Assembly (NCBI GenBank): GCA_035532935.1
Contig: DATKQE010000011.1
Coordinates: 13,510-77,509, forward strand
Origin: DATJLY01 sp035532935
GTDB taxonomy: Bacteria; Pseudomonadota; Alphaproteobacteria; ATCC43930; CGMCC-115725
Direction: 5' to 3'
Length of the DNA: 64,000 nucleotides
The notes beneath the pieces were generated by a model, which saw nothing but the letters and a program-made list of their open reading frames with translations, did not search any database and was not told the DNA's origin. Position numbers and translations under genes: made by a program. Shown here piece after piece: positions 17,381-26,873 of this stretch (positions are counted from its first letter, which is position 1; each line of letters starts with the position of its first letter).

Positions 17381-18585
17381 GCCGCGACCGCGCCCGGGGC
17401 CGGCGCGCGTGCCGCATCGGCGCCGAGAAGCTCCTCGTAGACCGCGATCGTGCTCGCGGTCATGCGCGCGGTGCCGAAGAAAGCGCGGGCATGAGCGGTG
17501 GCGCGCCGCGCCAGCGCGAGCCGAGCCTCAGGCGTGAGCGCGAGCGCCTCCTCGAGCGCGTGTGCCAGCGCGTCGGCATCGCCCGGCGGCACCAGCCAGC
17601 CGGTCTCGCCGGGAATTACCGTCTCGGCCGCGCCGCCATGCGCGGTGGCGATCACCGGCCGCCCCATCGCCTGCGCCTCGACGACGACGCGGCCAAAGCC
17701 TTCGGGTTCGGTCGAGGCGGAGACCACGACATCGGCCAGCATGTAGGCGGCCGGCATGTCGCGGCACTCGTCGTGGATCGCGACCGCGCACGGCGGCGGA
17801 TTGCCCGACAACGCGGTCTCGAGCTCGCGGCGATAGCGCTCGCTGCCGCTGCCGACGATGACGCAGTGGAGCGAATCGCGTCCGAGGCGCCGCAACGCCT
17901 CGATCAGCACCGCGTGCCCTTTCCAGCGCGTGAGGCGTCCCGGCAGCATGACCACCGGCACGCCATCCGGCAGGCGCCAGTCGCGCGCCAGATCGACGAC
18001 GCGCTCGGCCCCGGTGCGCTCGGGGTCGAAGCGGAGCAGATCGATGCCGCGATGCACGACCACGAGCCGCTCGGGCGGAACGCCATAGGTCGCCGCGGCG
18101 TGCTGCGCCACGAAGTCCGAGATGGCAATGACGCGCTCGCCCGCGGCCATGACGCTGTTGTAGGGGCGCTTGACCCAGGTGGCGGCGCCGTAGGCGTTGT
18201 GGAAGGTGGTGACGAAATGCGCACCCGTGCGCGCCGCTGCGGCGCGCGCGCTCCAGGCGGGGGCGCGGCTGCGGGCATGCACGATGTCGATGCCGAGGCG
18301 CTCGATCACCGCCGCGAGCCGCGCGACATTGGCGTGCATCACGAGCGGGTTCTTCGCGGCGAGCGGCAGCGTCACGTGGCGCGCGCCGGCGCGCTCCAGC
18401 TCGCGCACCATCGGGCCGCCGGCCGAGGCGACGACCGCATGCCAGCCGTGCGCGACCAGGGCCGCGGCGAGATCGACGGTGCCGCGCTCGACCCCGCCGG
18501 TGACGAGCCGCGGCAGCACCTGCAGGACGGCAGGCGGCCGGGTTTCCGCCGGCGTCTCCGCGATGATAGTCTCGGTGTCGCTCAT
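17377..18585 (-). CDS. Glycosyltransferase family 4
   Basis: 402 residues with a GT-B fold: N-terminal VLQVLPRLVTGGVERGTVDLA (glycine-rich, at about 19-40) and a C-terminal nucleotide-sugar domain with PGRLTRWKGHAVLIEAL and the EX7E region STEPEGFGRVVVEAQAMG. GT4 enzymes use NDP-sugars to build LPS or exopolysaccharide. ATG 18585 is chosen because a longer frame would run through the divergent hydrolase promoter. Only 17 bp separate its start from that of the hydrolase at 18603. With the GT9 gene it suggests a small envelope glycan locus. Confidence 0.88.
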   Translation of the reverse strand: MSDTETIIAETPAETRPPAVLQVLPRLVTGGVERGTVDLAAALVAHGWHAVVASAGGPMVRELERAGARHVTLPLAAKNPLVMHANVARLAAVIERLGIDIVHARSRAPAWSARAAAARTGAHFVTTFHNAYGAATWVKRPYNSVMAAGERVIAISDFVAQHAAATYGVPPERLVVVHRGIDLLRFDPERTGAERVVDLARDWRLPDGVPVVMLPGRLTRWKGHAVLIEALRRLGRDSLHCVIVGSGSERYRRELETALSGNPPPCAVAIHDECRDMPAAYMLADVVVSASTEPEGFGRVVVEAQAMGRPVIATAHGGAAETVIPGETGWLVPPGDADALAHALEEALALTPEARLALARRATAHARAFFGTARMTASTIAVYEELLGADAARAPAPGAVAA

Positions 18586-18602
18586 GCGGGAAGGATGCGG
18601 CG

Positions 18603-19409
18603 GTGACGATCGATCAGGAGCAGAAGCCTTCCATTCTAACACGCGACGACGGCGCCACAATCGCCTACCGCCGCCGGACCGGGCGCGGACCGGGCGTGGT
18701 GTTCCTGGGCGGCTTCATGTCGGACATGACCGGCACCAAGGCGCGCGCGCTCGACGCCTTCTGCGCCGCGCGCGGCCAGGCCTATCTGCGCTTCGATTAT
18801 TTCGGCCACGGCGCCTCGTCGGGCGAATTCGCCGAAGCGACGGTCGGGCGCTGGACCGCGGACACGCTCGCGGCGCTCGATGCGCTCACGGCGGGGCCGC
18901 AGGTGCTGGTCGGCTCGAGCATGGGCGGCTGGATCATGCTGCTGGCGGCGCTGGCGCGGCCCGACCGCATCCATGCGGTCGTCGGCATCGCCGCCGCGCC
19001 CGATGCGACCGAGGCGCTGATATGGCGCCGTTTCCCGCCGCCGCTGCGCGCGGCGATCCTGGCCCAGGGCGCGGTCCGCGTCCCGTCGGCCTATGCGCCC
19101 GAGGGCTACCTCATCACCCGCCGCCTGATCGAGGATGGCCGGCGCCATCTCGTGATGGATCGGCCGCTGGCGCTGGCCTGCCCGGTGCGCCTGCTCCACG
19201 GCATGCAGGACCCGGACGTGCCGTGGCAAACCGGCCTCGCGCTCGTCGAGCACCTCGCCGGCACTGACGTCCAGCTCGTCCTGGTCAAGGACGGCGACCA
19301 CCGCCTGTCGCGTGACGGCGATCTCGCGCTGCTGTTGCGCACGCTCGAACCGCTGCTCGACGAGGGCGGTCACGGTACCGCCGCCAGCGCCCGCAGCCCC
19401 TCGCGATAG
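18603..19409 (+). CDS. Alpha/beta hydrolase (ABHD10-like serine esterase)
   Basis: 268 residues, GTG start eight bases after GGGAAGG. The nucleophile elbow GSSMGG places the catalytic serine at S106; the oxyanion region is FLGGFMSDMTGTKA and the histidine lies in KDGDHRLSRDGD near the C-terminus; an aspartate is available in GMQDPDVPW. The DYFGHGASSG signature is common in esterases and thioesterases such as ABHD10. The natural substrate is unknown. The last 40 bp overlap the 3' end of the convergent epimerase gene. Confidence 0.8.
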   Translation: MTIDQEQKPSILTRDDGATIAYRRRTGRGPGVVFLGGFMSDMTGTKARALDAFCAARGQAYLRFDYFGHGASSGEFAEATVGRWTADTLAALDALTAGPQVLVGSSMGGWIMLLAALARPDRIHAVVGIAAAPDATEALIWRRFPPPLRAAILAQGAVRVPSAYAPEGYLITRRLIEDGRRHLVMDRPLALACPVRLLHGMQDPDVPWQTGLALVEHLAGTDVQLVLVKDGDHRLSRDGDLALLLRTLEPLLDEGGHGTAASARSPSR

Positions 19410-20236
19410 CTGGGATAGCGCAGCCGCACGCCCAGCTCGTCCTTGATGCGACGATTGGCCACGCGCTTGTTGTCGTCGTAGAAGCTGCGCGCCAGCGGCG
19501 ACAGGCCGGCGGCATCGAAGGCGACCGCCGGCGGCGGCGCCAGACCCAGGAGCGTCGCCGCGAATTCCACCACCTCGCCCGGTGCCACCGGCGCATCGTC
19601 GCAGACGTTATAGACCGCGCCGGGGCGCGGCCGCGCCATCGAAGCGCGCAGCACCGCGACCAGATCCTCGACATGAATGCGCGAGAACACCTGGCCGGAC
19701 TTGTCGATGCGCCGCGCGCGCCCCTGCCGCACGGCATCGAGCGCGCTCCGGCCGGGGCCATAGATGCCGGCAAGGCGGAAGACATGGAGCGGCAGGCCGG
19801 TGCGGACGGCCAGCGCCTGCCAGGCTTGCTCGGCGGCAAGGCGTCTGCGGCCGCGCTCGCCGGCGGGGCAAGGCGGCGTGTCCTCGTCGACCCAGGCGCC
19901 GCCGCGGTCGCCATAGACGCCCGTGGTCGAGAGATACCCCGCCCAGCGCAGCGCCGGCAGCGCCGCAAGCGCCGGCCCATGTGCGGCGAAGACCGGATCG
20001 CCGCTCGCATCGGGCGGCACCGAGAGGAGAAGATGGGTCGTGCCGGCGAGGATTGCGGCCCCGCCGCGCAGCTTCTGGTCGCGTGTGAAGACATGCATCG
20101 CACAGCCGGCGGCCGCCCGCGCGGCGCAGGACGCCTCGTCGCGCGACGTCCCGGCAATCGCCCAACCCTCGGCGGCAACCGCGCGTGCGAGGAAACCGGC
20201 GCTGTAGCCAAGGCCGAAGCAGAACAGCCGGCTCAT
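19370..20236 (-). CDS. NAD-dependent epimerase/dehydratase-like SDR protein
   Basis: 288 residues with an N-terminal dinucleotide motif LFCFGLGYSAGFLA and the extended-SDR features LSTTGVYGDRGG and FRLAGIYGPGRSALD. In place of the usual YxxxK, the arrangement is that of the YeeZ/atypical SDR group, where the active site is degenerate. It may be a sugar-nucleotide or nucleoside epimerase-like protein but the substrate is not readable. Its 3' end overlaps the hydrolase 3' end by 40 bp (convergent). A 278-bp gap to the efflux genes follows upstream. Confidence 0.7.
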   Translation of the reverse strand: MSRLFCFGLGYSAGFLARAVAAEGWAIAGTSRDEASCAARAAAGCAMHVFTRDQKLRGGAAILAGTTHLLLSVPPDASGDPVFAAHGPALAALPALRWAGYLSTTGVYGDRGGAWVDEDTPPCPAGERGRRRLAAEQAWQALAVRTGLPLHVFRLAGIYGPGRSALDAVRQGRARRIDKSGQVFSRIHVEDLVAVLRASMARPRPGAVYNVCDDAPVAPGEVVEFAATLLGLAPPPAVAFDAAGLSPLARSFYDDNKRVANRRIKDELGVRLRYPSYREGLRALAAVP

Positions 20237-20514
20237 GCGGCGCCGGCGGTTGAAGGTGCCCGCGTGGCGCCGACCAATCCCAAGCGTGAATTTAGCGATC
20301 CCAAGCACGCCTCGCCCGACCCCTGACCCGATGGTAGCAGAGCACGGCACGGCCCGGACGGACAAACGCGGCGCCCAGCCGGCGCCGTCCCCCGCTCCCC
20401 GGCCGCGGCGGGGATGACGGCCCGATTCGGCGCGTATGAATGTGGCGGCGTCCTGCGGTATAACGGTCAAGCAAGCGGCGCGGTGAGAGCGCCGTCGGGG
20501 GACTTGGGTTCGGA

Positions 20515-21669
20515 ATGAAACGGGTCTGGGTGGCAGTCGCCTTTCTGGTGCTCGCGTGTGCGGGTGGCGTTGCCTATCAGACGCTGCTGTTGCCGGCACG
20601 CTCGCAGACGGCGTCGACAGTCCGTCGTCACTCGCCGGCCGTGCCCGTGGTGGTGGCGACGGTCGTGCGCAAATCGATGCCGGTGCGGATCGACACGATC
20701 GGCACGGTGCAGCCGATTGCCAATGTCGTCATCAAGTCGCGCATCGACGGCTATATCGACAAGGTCCTGATCCACGACGGCCAGTACGTCAAGGGCGGCG
20801 ACGTGATGTTCCGTCTCGATGCCCGCGCCGCCCAGGCCCAGGTTCTGCAGGCCGAGGCGTCGCTCGCCAAGGATCAGGCACAGCTCGCCAATGCGCAACG
20901 CGACGTCAAGCGGTACGCGTCGCTGGTTGCCAAGGACTTCGTCTCGCGCCAGCAATACGATACCGCGGTTACCACCGTCCAGGCGTTCGAGGCGGCCGTA
21001 GCGGTCGACCAGGCGGCGATCCAGAACGCCAAGGTGCTGCTCAGCTATGACACGATCACGGCGCCGATCGACGGGCGCGTCGGCGCGATCGCGATCAAGG
21101 CCGGCAACAGCATCAAGTCCAACGACCTTCCGCTTGCCACCATCAACCAGATCAAGCCCATCTATGTCGGCTTCGCGCTGGCGCAATCGGAGCTGCCGGC
21201 GCTGCGCGAGGCCATGGCGCGGGGGCCTGTAGCGGTGACCGTGGTCGTGCCGGGCGATCCGGGCAAGCCGATCACCGGCACCGTGGCCTTCTTCGACAAC
21301 AGCGTCGACACCGCCTCGGGCACGATCAACGTTCGGGCCCGATTCGCCAACGACGACGAGCGGCTGTGGCCGGGCCTGTTTCTCAACGTGTCGGTGACGA
21401 CGCGCGACGATCCCAATGCCGTCGTCGTGCCGTCCACCGCGGTCGAGGTCGGCCAGGACGGGGACTACGTCTTCGTCGTGAAGCCCGATAACACCGTGGC
21501 ATCCCGTCCCGTCACCGTGAGCCGCGCGATCGGTGGCGAGAGCGTCATCGCCAAGGGTCTCGCCGCGGGCGAGCGGGTGGTGGTCGACGGGCAGCTCCGT
21601 CTCACCACCGGCACCCGCATCGAGATTCACCCTCCGGTCACCGGGCCGAAGCCGGTCTCCGCGTCATGA
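20515..21669 (+). CDS. RND efflux periplasmic adaptor (MdtA/AcrA family)
   Basis: 384 residues. One N-terminal membrane helix (about 4-22) anchors the protein; then barrel-sandwich halves (IDTIGTVQPIANVVIKSRI ... ITAPIDGRVGAIAIKAGNSI) flank an alpha-helical hairpin (AQAQVLQAEASLAKDQAQLANAQ and onward), followed by beta-barrel and membrane-proximal domains. The adaptor bridges the inner-membrane pump and an outer-membrane channel. The stop overlaps the pump gene start by 4 bp. No outer-membrane TolC-like factor lies beside it. A TATAAC at 20459-20464 may be a -10 box but the -35 is poor. Confidence 0.92.
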   Translation: MKRVWVAVAFLVLACAGGVAYQTLLLPARSQTASTVRRHSPAVPVVVATVVRKSMPVRIDTIGTVQPIANVVIKSRIDGYIDKVLIHDGQYVKGGDVMFRLDARAAQAQVLQAEASLAKDQAQLANAQRDVKRYASLVAKDFVSRQQYDTAVTTVQAFEAAVAVDQAAIQNAKVLLSYDTITAPIDGRVGAIAIKAGNSIKSNDLPLATINQIKPIYVGFALAQSELPALREAMARGPVAVTVVVPGDPGKPITGTVAFFDNSVDTASGTINVRARFANDDERLWPGLFLNVSVTTRDDPNAVVVPSTAVEVGQDGDYVFVVKPDNTVASRPVTVSRAIGGESVIAKGLAAGERVVVDGQLRLTTGTRIEIHPPVTGPKPVSAS

Positions 21670-24600
21670 CCCTGCCGGAGCTGTGCATCCGTCGTCCGGT
21701 GATGACGACGCTTCTGATGCTGGCTTTCGTCGTCTTCGGGATGTTCAGCTACCGCCTGTTGCCGGTGGCGGCGATCCCGCGGGTCGATTTCCCGACCATC
21801 GTCGTGTCGGCGCAGCTTCCGGGCGCCAGTCCGGAGACGATGGCGTCCTCGGTCGCGACCCCGCTGGAGCGGCAGTTCTCCACCATCGCCGGGCTCGACT
21901 CCATGATCTCGTCGAGCGGTCTCGGCATCACCACCATCACGATGCAGTTCGACCTCGACCGCAACATCGACGGCGCGGCGCTCGACGTGCAGTCGGCGCT
22001 GACCACGGCGGCGAAGCGGCTGCCGACCCAGATGACGACGCCGCCGAGCTTTCTCAAGGTCAACCCGGCCGACTTCCCGGTGCTGTTCATCAATCTCTAT
22101 TCGCCGACGCTGCCGCTGTCCGACGTCGACGAATATGCCGAGACGATGATTGCGCAGCGCATCTCGACGCTCAACGGCGTGGCGCAGGTGCTGGTCTTCG
22201 GCCAGCAGAAATTCGCCGTCCGCGTCCAGGTCAATCCCGAGGCGCTCGCCGCCAGGTCGATGACGCTCGATGACGTCATGAGCGCGGTGGAGGCAGCCAA
22301 TTCGAATACGCCGGTCGGCGCGCTCATGGGCGCGCATCAGAGCTTCACGCTCCAGGCCAACGGCCAGATCGAGCACGCGGCGGGCTATAAGCCCCTCATC
22401 ATCGCCTATCGCAACGGCGCGCCGGTGCGTCTTGAAGACGTGGCGAAGGTGGTGGACAGCGTCGAGAACGACCAGGTCGCCGACTGGCTCAACGGTCAGC
22501 GCTCGGTCCTGCTCGCGGTCAAACGTCAGCCCGACGCCAATACCGTCGAAGTGGTCGATTCCGTCAAGCGGCTCATCCCGGTGTTCGAATCCCAGCTGCC
22601 GCCGTCGGTGCAGCTCCACGTCCTGCTCGACCGCTCGGTGTCGATCCGCAATTCCGTCAACGACGTGCAGTTCACCTTTCTTCTGACCGCCGCGCTCGTC
22701 GTTCTGGTGATCTTCATTTTTCTCCGCAACGTCACCGCCACCCTCATTCCCGCGCTGGCGCTTCCCGTTTCGGTGATCGGCACCTTCGCCGGCATGGAGC
22801 TGCTCGGTTACAGCATCGACAACCTCTCGCTCATGGCGCTCACGCTCTCGGTGGGGTTCGTGGTCGACGACGCCATCGTCATGCTCGAGAACATCGTCCG
22901 CCACGTCGAGAACGGCGAGTCGGTTCTGACCGCGGCCTTCCGCGGCTCGCGCGAGATCGCCTTCACCATCATGTCGATTACGCTGTCGCTGGTGGCGGTG
23001 TTCATCCCGGTGCTGTTCATGGGCGGCGTGGTCGGCCGCGTCTTCCGCGAGTTCGCCGTCACCATCAGCATGACCATCCTGATCTCGGGCTTCGTGTCGC
23101 TGACGCTGACGCCGATGCTGGCCTCGCGCCTGCTCAAGTCGCACCACGGCGAGCGGCACAACGCGTTCTACCGGGCGTCCGAGTCGGGCTTCAACGCGCT
23201 CTTCAGTGGCTATCGCTGGCTGCTCAGCTTGGTGATGAGGTGGCGGCGCCTCACGCTCTTCGTCACGATCCTGTCGATCGCGGCCTCGGGCTATCTCTTC
23301 GTCATCGTGCCCAAGGGCTTCTTCCCGAGCGAGGACACCGGCCAGATCGTCGGCTTCACCGAGGCCGCCCAGGACATCTCGTTCGATGCCATGGCCCAGC
23401 ATCAGCTTGCGGTTGCCAAGATCATCAAGGACGACCCCAATGTCAGCGACGTGAACGCCGCCATCGGCGCCGTCAACTCGAGCCCGTCGCTCAATGTCGG
23501 CCGGCTCTTCATCCAGTTGAAGCCGCGGGACGAGCGCCCGCTGTCGGCCGATCAGGTGATCCAGGAGCTCCGGGTCAAATTGGCGCAGGTGCCCGGCATC
23601 AAGACCTACATGCAGAGCCTGCAGAACATCAATCTCGGCGGCCGGCTGGCAAAGAGCGCCTATCAATACACGCTGCAGGACAGCGATACCAAAGAACTCT
23701 ACCGCTATGCCCAGATCATGCAGGCGCGCATCGCCCAGCTTCCGGGCGTGCAGGACGTCAATTCCGATCTCCAGCTCCACAACCGGCTGGCGATCATCAA
23801 GATCGACCGCGAAAAGGCGGCGCAGCTCGGCATCACGGTGGACCAGATCCGCAATACCTTCTACAGCGCCTTCGGCGCGCGCGAGATCTCGACCATCTAC
23901 GAACCGTCGAACAGCTATTACGTCATTCTCGAGCTGGAAAAGCGCTTCCAGCAGTCGCCCGACGATTTGTCCAAGATCTATCTCCGCAGTTCGTCCGGCC
24001 GGACCGTCCCGCTTCAGGCGGTGGCGGCGCTGGCCTCGGGCGTCGGGCCGGTGACGGTGAACCATCAGGGCCAGCTCCCCTCGGTCACGATCGCCTTCAA
24101 CCTCGCGCCGGGCTATTCGCTCGGCACCGCGGTCGAGCGGATCGCCCAGCTCGAGCGCGCGGTCAACCTGCCGATCACCGTCACGACCGGCTATCAGGGC
24201 AACGCCCAGGTGTTCCAGCAGGCACTCCAGGGCCAGGGACTGCTGCTGACGGCTGCGGTTCTGGTCATCTACATGGTGCTGGGCATCCTCTACGAGAGCT
24301 TCGTCCATCCGATCACGATCCTGTCGGGCCTGCCGGCGGCGGCGCTGGGCGCGCTCGGCACGCTCCTGTTGTTCCATCAGGATTTGACGGTCATCGCCAT
24401 CATCGGCATCGTCATGTTGATCGGCATCGTCAAGAAGAACGCGATCATGATGATCGACTTCGCGCTCGAGCGGCAGCGCGGCAGGAACGCGACGCCTGAG
24501 GAGGCGATCTTCGAGGCCTGCCTGCTCCGCTTCCGTCCGATCATGATGACGACCATGGCGGCGATCATGGGCGGCCTGCCGATCGCGATCGGCGTCGGCG

Positions 24601-24797
24601 CCGGCTCCGAGCTGCGCCGCCCGCTCGGGCTCGTCGTGGTCGGCGGCCTCGTCGTCTCGCAGGCGCTCACGCTGTTCATCACCCCGGTGATCTATCTCTA
24701 TCTCGAGCGCGCACGAGGCTTCTTCGCCCGTCATCTGCGCTCGCAGGCCGCGGCGGCGCTGGAGGCCGGCTATGCGGCAGAGCAGCCGGGCGAATAG
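21666..24797 (+). CDS. RND efflux pump, MdtB/C-like HAE1 family
   Basis: 1043 residues with the duplicated six-helix plus periplasmic-loop layout of RND transporters. The proton-relay aspartates are in TM4 (LSVGFVVDDAIVMLENIVRH), and the second half repeats a helix with GIVKKNAIMMIDFA. The N-terminus LPELCIRRPVMTTLLMLAFVVFGMFSYR is typical of the MdtB/MdtC group. It would export lipophilic or anionic compounds in exchange for protons. It is coupled to the adaptor upstream and overlaps the TPR gene downstream by 26 bp. Confidence 0.93.
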   Translation: MTLPELCIRRPVMTTLLMLAFVVFGMFSYRLLPVAAIPRVDFPTIVVSAQLPGASPETMASSVATPLERQFSTIAGLDSMISSSGLGITTITMQFDLDRNIDGAALDVQSALTTAAKRLPTQMTTPPSFLKVNPADFPVLFINLYSPTLPLSDVDEYAETMIAQRISTLNGVAQVLVFGQQKFAVRVQVNPEALAARSMTLDDVMSAVEAANSNTPVGALMGAHQSFTLQANGQIEHAAGYKPLIIAYRNGAPVRLEDVAKVVDSVENDQVADWLNGQRSVLLAVKRQPDANTVEVVDSVKRLIPVFESQLPPSVQLHVLLDRSVSIRNSVNDVQFTFLLTAALVVLVIFIFLRNVTATLIPALALPVSVIGTFAGMELLGYSIDNLSLMALTLSVGFVVDDAIVMLENIVRHVENGESVLTAAFRGSREIAFTIMSITLSLVAVFIPVLFMGGVVGRVFREFAVTISMTILISGFVSLTLTPMLASRLLKSHHGERHNAFYRASESGFNALFSGYRWLLSLVMRWRRLTLFVTILSIAASGYLFVIVPKGFFPSEDTGQIVGFTEAAQDISFDAMAQHQLAVAKIIKDDPNVSDVNAAIGAVNSSPSLNVGRLFIQLKPRDERPLSADQVIQELRVKLAQVPGIKTYMQSLQNINLGGRLAKSAYQYTLQDSDTKELYRYAQIMQARIAQLPGVQDVNSDLQLHNRLAIIKIDREKAAQLGITVDQIRNTFYSAFGAREISTIYEPSNSYYVILELEKRFQQSPDDLSKIYLRSSSGRTVPLQAVAALASGVGPVTVNHQGQLPSVTIAFNLAPGYSLGTAVERIAQLERAVNLPITVTTGYQGNAQVFQQALQGQGLLLTAAVLVIYMVLGILYESFVHPITILSGLPAAALGALGTLLLFHQDLTVIAIIGIVMLIGIVKKNAIMMIDFALERQRGRNATPEEAIFEACLLRFRPIMMTTMAAIMGGLPIAIGVGAGSELRRPLGLVVVGGLVVSQALTLFITPVIYLYLERARGFFARHLRSQAAAALEAGYAAEQPGE

Positions 24798-25590
24798 GCT
24801 TCTTCTCGCGGCTTGCATCGCGCTCGCCCCGGCGCCGGAAGCGGCCGCCGCTGCCGGCACGCCGCCCACCGCCGCCGCCGCCACGACGACGCCGCCGATC
24901 GATCCCAGCGCGCATTACCAGGTCTGCCTCAACGAGGCCCGCCGCGCGCCGCAGGAAGCGCTCGCCGCGGCCGAGGATTGGCGCAATGCCGGCGGCGGCT
25001 TTCCGGCCGAGCATTGCGTCGCGGTCGCGCTGTTCGGGCTCAAGCGCTATGCCGAGGCGGCGCAGAAATTCGAGGATCTGGCGGGCCGGATGATGGCGAG
25101 CGGCCCCGATCTGCGCGCCGGCGCGCTGGACCAGGCGGGGCAGGCCTGGCTCCTGGCCGGCCGGCCCGACGCGGCGGCGGCGGCGTTTGCTGCCGCGCTG
25201 CGTCTGACGTCGGGCGCACCCGATCTCCTCATTGACAGCGCCCGCGCCGCGGCCGAGGCCAAGCGCTGGAAGATCGCGATCGCCGATCTCGACCAGGTGC
25301 TGAAGCGCGATCCCGACCGCGCCGATGCGCTCGTCTATCGCGCCTCCGCCTACCGCCAGCTCGGTGTGCTCGACCGCGCCCGCGCCGATGCCGACCGCGC
25401 CCTCGCGCTGGCGCCCGACAATGTCGAGGGGCATCTCGAGCGCGGCAACATCCGTCGCCTCGAGGGCGACGCGGCCGGCGCGCGAGCGGATTGGCGTGCG
25501 GTGCTGCGGCTGGGGCCGGGCTCGCCGGCGGCGCAGGCGGCGACCGAGAACCTTGCGGCGCTCGGCCCGGCGGCGCGGCCGAAGCACTAA
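24772..25590 (+). CDS. Secreted TPR-repeat protein, efflux-operon associated
   Basis: 272 residues with a signal peptide (about 1-24, NRLLLAACIALAPAPEAAAA), a low-complexity Ala/Thr/Pro stretch, and TPR repeats over about 75-270 (alternating A.A...FE.LA and RADALVYRASAYRQLGVLDRARADADRALALAPDN). TPR units mediate protein contacts. It begins within the last codons of the pump gene after a GGAGG site, so it is translated with it, and may assist assembly or regulation of the efflux complex. That link is inference from position. Confidence 0.8.
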   Translation: MRQSSRANRLLLAACIALAPAPEAAAAAGTPPTAAAATTTPPIDPSAHYQVCLNEARRAPQEALAAAEDWRNAGGGFPAEHCVAVALFGLKRYAEAAQKFEDLAGRMMASGPDLRAGALDQAGQAWLLAGRPDAAAAAFAAALRLTSGAPDLLIDSARAAAEAKRWKIAIADLDQVLKRDPDRADALVYRASAYRQLGVLDRARADADRALALAPDNVEGHLERGNIRRLEGDAAGARADWRAVLRLGPGSPAAQAATENLAALGPAARPKH

Positions 25591-25599
25591 CGCGGCGGT

Positions 25600-26268
25600 T
25601 CAGAAATCGAGATCGGCGTAATGCGCGGGCGGGGGCGCGCCGGGAAGGTGATCGGCGAGGATCGGCCGGAATGACGGGCGCGATTTGATGCGGGCGTACC
25701 ATTCCTTGGCCGGCTCGTGGTCGTCCCACGGCACGTCGCCGAGATAGTCGATCGCCGAGAGATGCGCCGCGGCGCTGATGTCGGCGAGCGAGAAATGATC
25801 GCCCGCGAGCCAGCGCCGCCGCTCGGCGAGATAGCTGATATAGTCGAGATGATGGCCGAGATTGGCCTTGCCGGCGCGAATCGCCGCCGAATCGGGCGTG
25901 CCGGTGCCGGTGAGGCGCTTCATCATCTTTTCGCCGAGCAAGAGGTCGGTGACCTCGCGGTTCATCTTGACGTCGAACCAGGCGGCGAGCCGACGCGTCT
26001 CGGCACGGTCGATGGGATTGAGGCCGATCAGCAGCTTGTCGCGATAGGTCTCGTCGAGGAATTCGACGATGGCGCCGGCCTCGGCCAGCACCGTGCCATC
26101 GGGCTCGATCAGCACCGGCACCTCGCCGGCGGGATTGAGCGCGAGGAATTCCGGGCGCCGTTCCCAGGTCTTCTCGACCTTCAAGGTGAACTCGAGGCCC
26201 TTCTCCTGCAGGATGACGCGCAGCTTGCGCGACGGCGGCGACAGCCAGAAATGATAAAGAATGCGCAT
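25600..26268 (-). CDS. Glutathione S-transferase family protein
   Basis: 222 residues: thioredoxin-like N-domain (MRILYHFWLSPPSRKLRVILQEK ... PAGEVPVLIEPDGTVLAEAGAIVEFLDE) with a conserved cis-proline and the SxxS near the start (catalytic Ser at S10 of LSPPSRK), then an all-helical C-domain including LADISAAAHLSAIDYLG. It would conjugate glutathione to electrophiles or protect against them. It converges on the TPR gene, nine bases from its stop. Substrate unknown. Confidence 0.88.
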   Translation of the reverse strand: MRILYHFWLSPPSRKLRVILQEKGLEFTLKVEKTWERRPEFLALNPAGEVPVLIEPDGTVLAEAGAIVEFLDETYRDKLLIGLNPIDRAETRRLAAWFDVKMNREVTDLLLGEKMMKRLTGTGTPDSAAIRAGKANLGHHLDYISYLAERRRWLAGDHFSLADISAAAHLSAIDYLGDVPWDDHEPAKEWYARIKSRPSFRPILADHLPGAPPPAHYADLDF

Positions 26269-26384
26269 GGCGCCACAGTCTAGCCGAATTCGCGCAGCGA
26301 TGCAGCGACCGGCGACCGCCGACCGCCGTGCTTCTTGCGCGCGGGCGCGAATCCCGATAAGCGGCGGCGAGGAGGACCCCGATC

Positions 26385-26873
26385 ATGGCAGAAGACCCGC
26401 CGCCCCCCGCGATCGCGGCCGTCGCCGTCCCGGCGGCGGCGGGACGCACGGCCTATCCCGCGCCCTTTGCCGCACGCGTCGCCGGCCGTGAGCGGCGCGT
26501 GCTCGGCGATTTCTTCGGCCTTGCCAATTTCGGCGTCAACCTGACCCGGCTCGTGCCCGGCGCGATCTCGGCGCTGCGCCATGCGCACAGCCGCCAGGAC
26601 GAGTTCATCTATGTCCTCGAGGGCGAGCCAACGCTCATCGTCGACCGGGGCGAGACGGTTCTTCGGCCTGGAATGTGCGCGGGTTTCCGGGCGGGATCGG
26701 ACGAGGGGCATCACCTCGTCAACCGCACCGCACGCGATGCCGTCTATCTCGAGATCGGCGACCGCAGCGCCGGTGACGAGGTGGTCTATCCCGACGACGA
26801 CATCGCCGGCGGCGCCTCGCCCGACGGGCGCACGCGGCGCTTCACCCGCAAGGACGGCACGCCCTTTCCATGA
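26385..26873 (+). CDS. Cupin domain protein
   Basis: 162 residues with one small cupin barrel. Candidate metal ligands are in LRHAHSRQDEFIYVLEGE (cupin motif 1) and RAGSDEGHHLVNRTA (motif 2). A GGAGGAC site lies ten bases before ATG 26385. The C-terminus has a polar tail GGASPDGRTRRFTRKDGTP that resembles a group of cupins often labelled transcriptional-regulator-like or oxalate-decarboxylase-like without assayed function. It overlaps the DUF924 gene by 4 bp. Confidence 0.82.
   Translation: MAEDPPPPAIAAVAVPAAAGRTAYPAPFAARVAGRERRVLGDFFGLANFGVNLTRLVPGAISALRHAHSRQDEFIYVLEGEPTLIVDRGETVLRPGMCAGFRAGSDEGHHLVNRTARDAVYLEIGDRSAGDEVVYPDDDIAGGASPDGRTRRFTRKDGTPFP

Noticed and set aside
20459..20464. TATAAC as a -10 box for the RND adaptor
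   Set aside because: No -35-like sequence lies at 16-18 bases; kept only as a remark in the adaptor entry.
21627..24884. Frame of over 1,000 codons antisense to the RND pump
   Set aside because: The RND pump motifs are intact on the plus strand; the antisense product is a run of charged residues without a fold.
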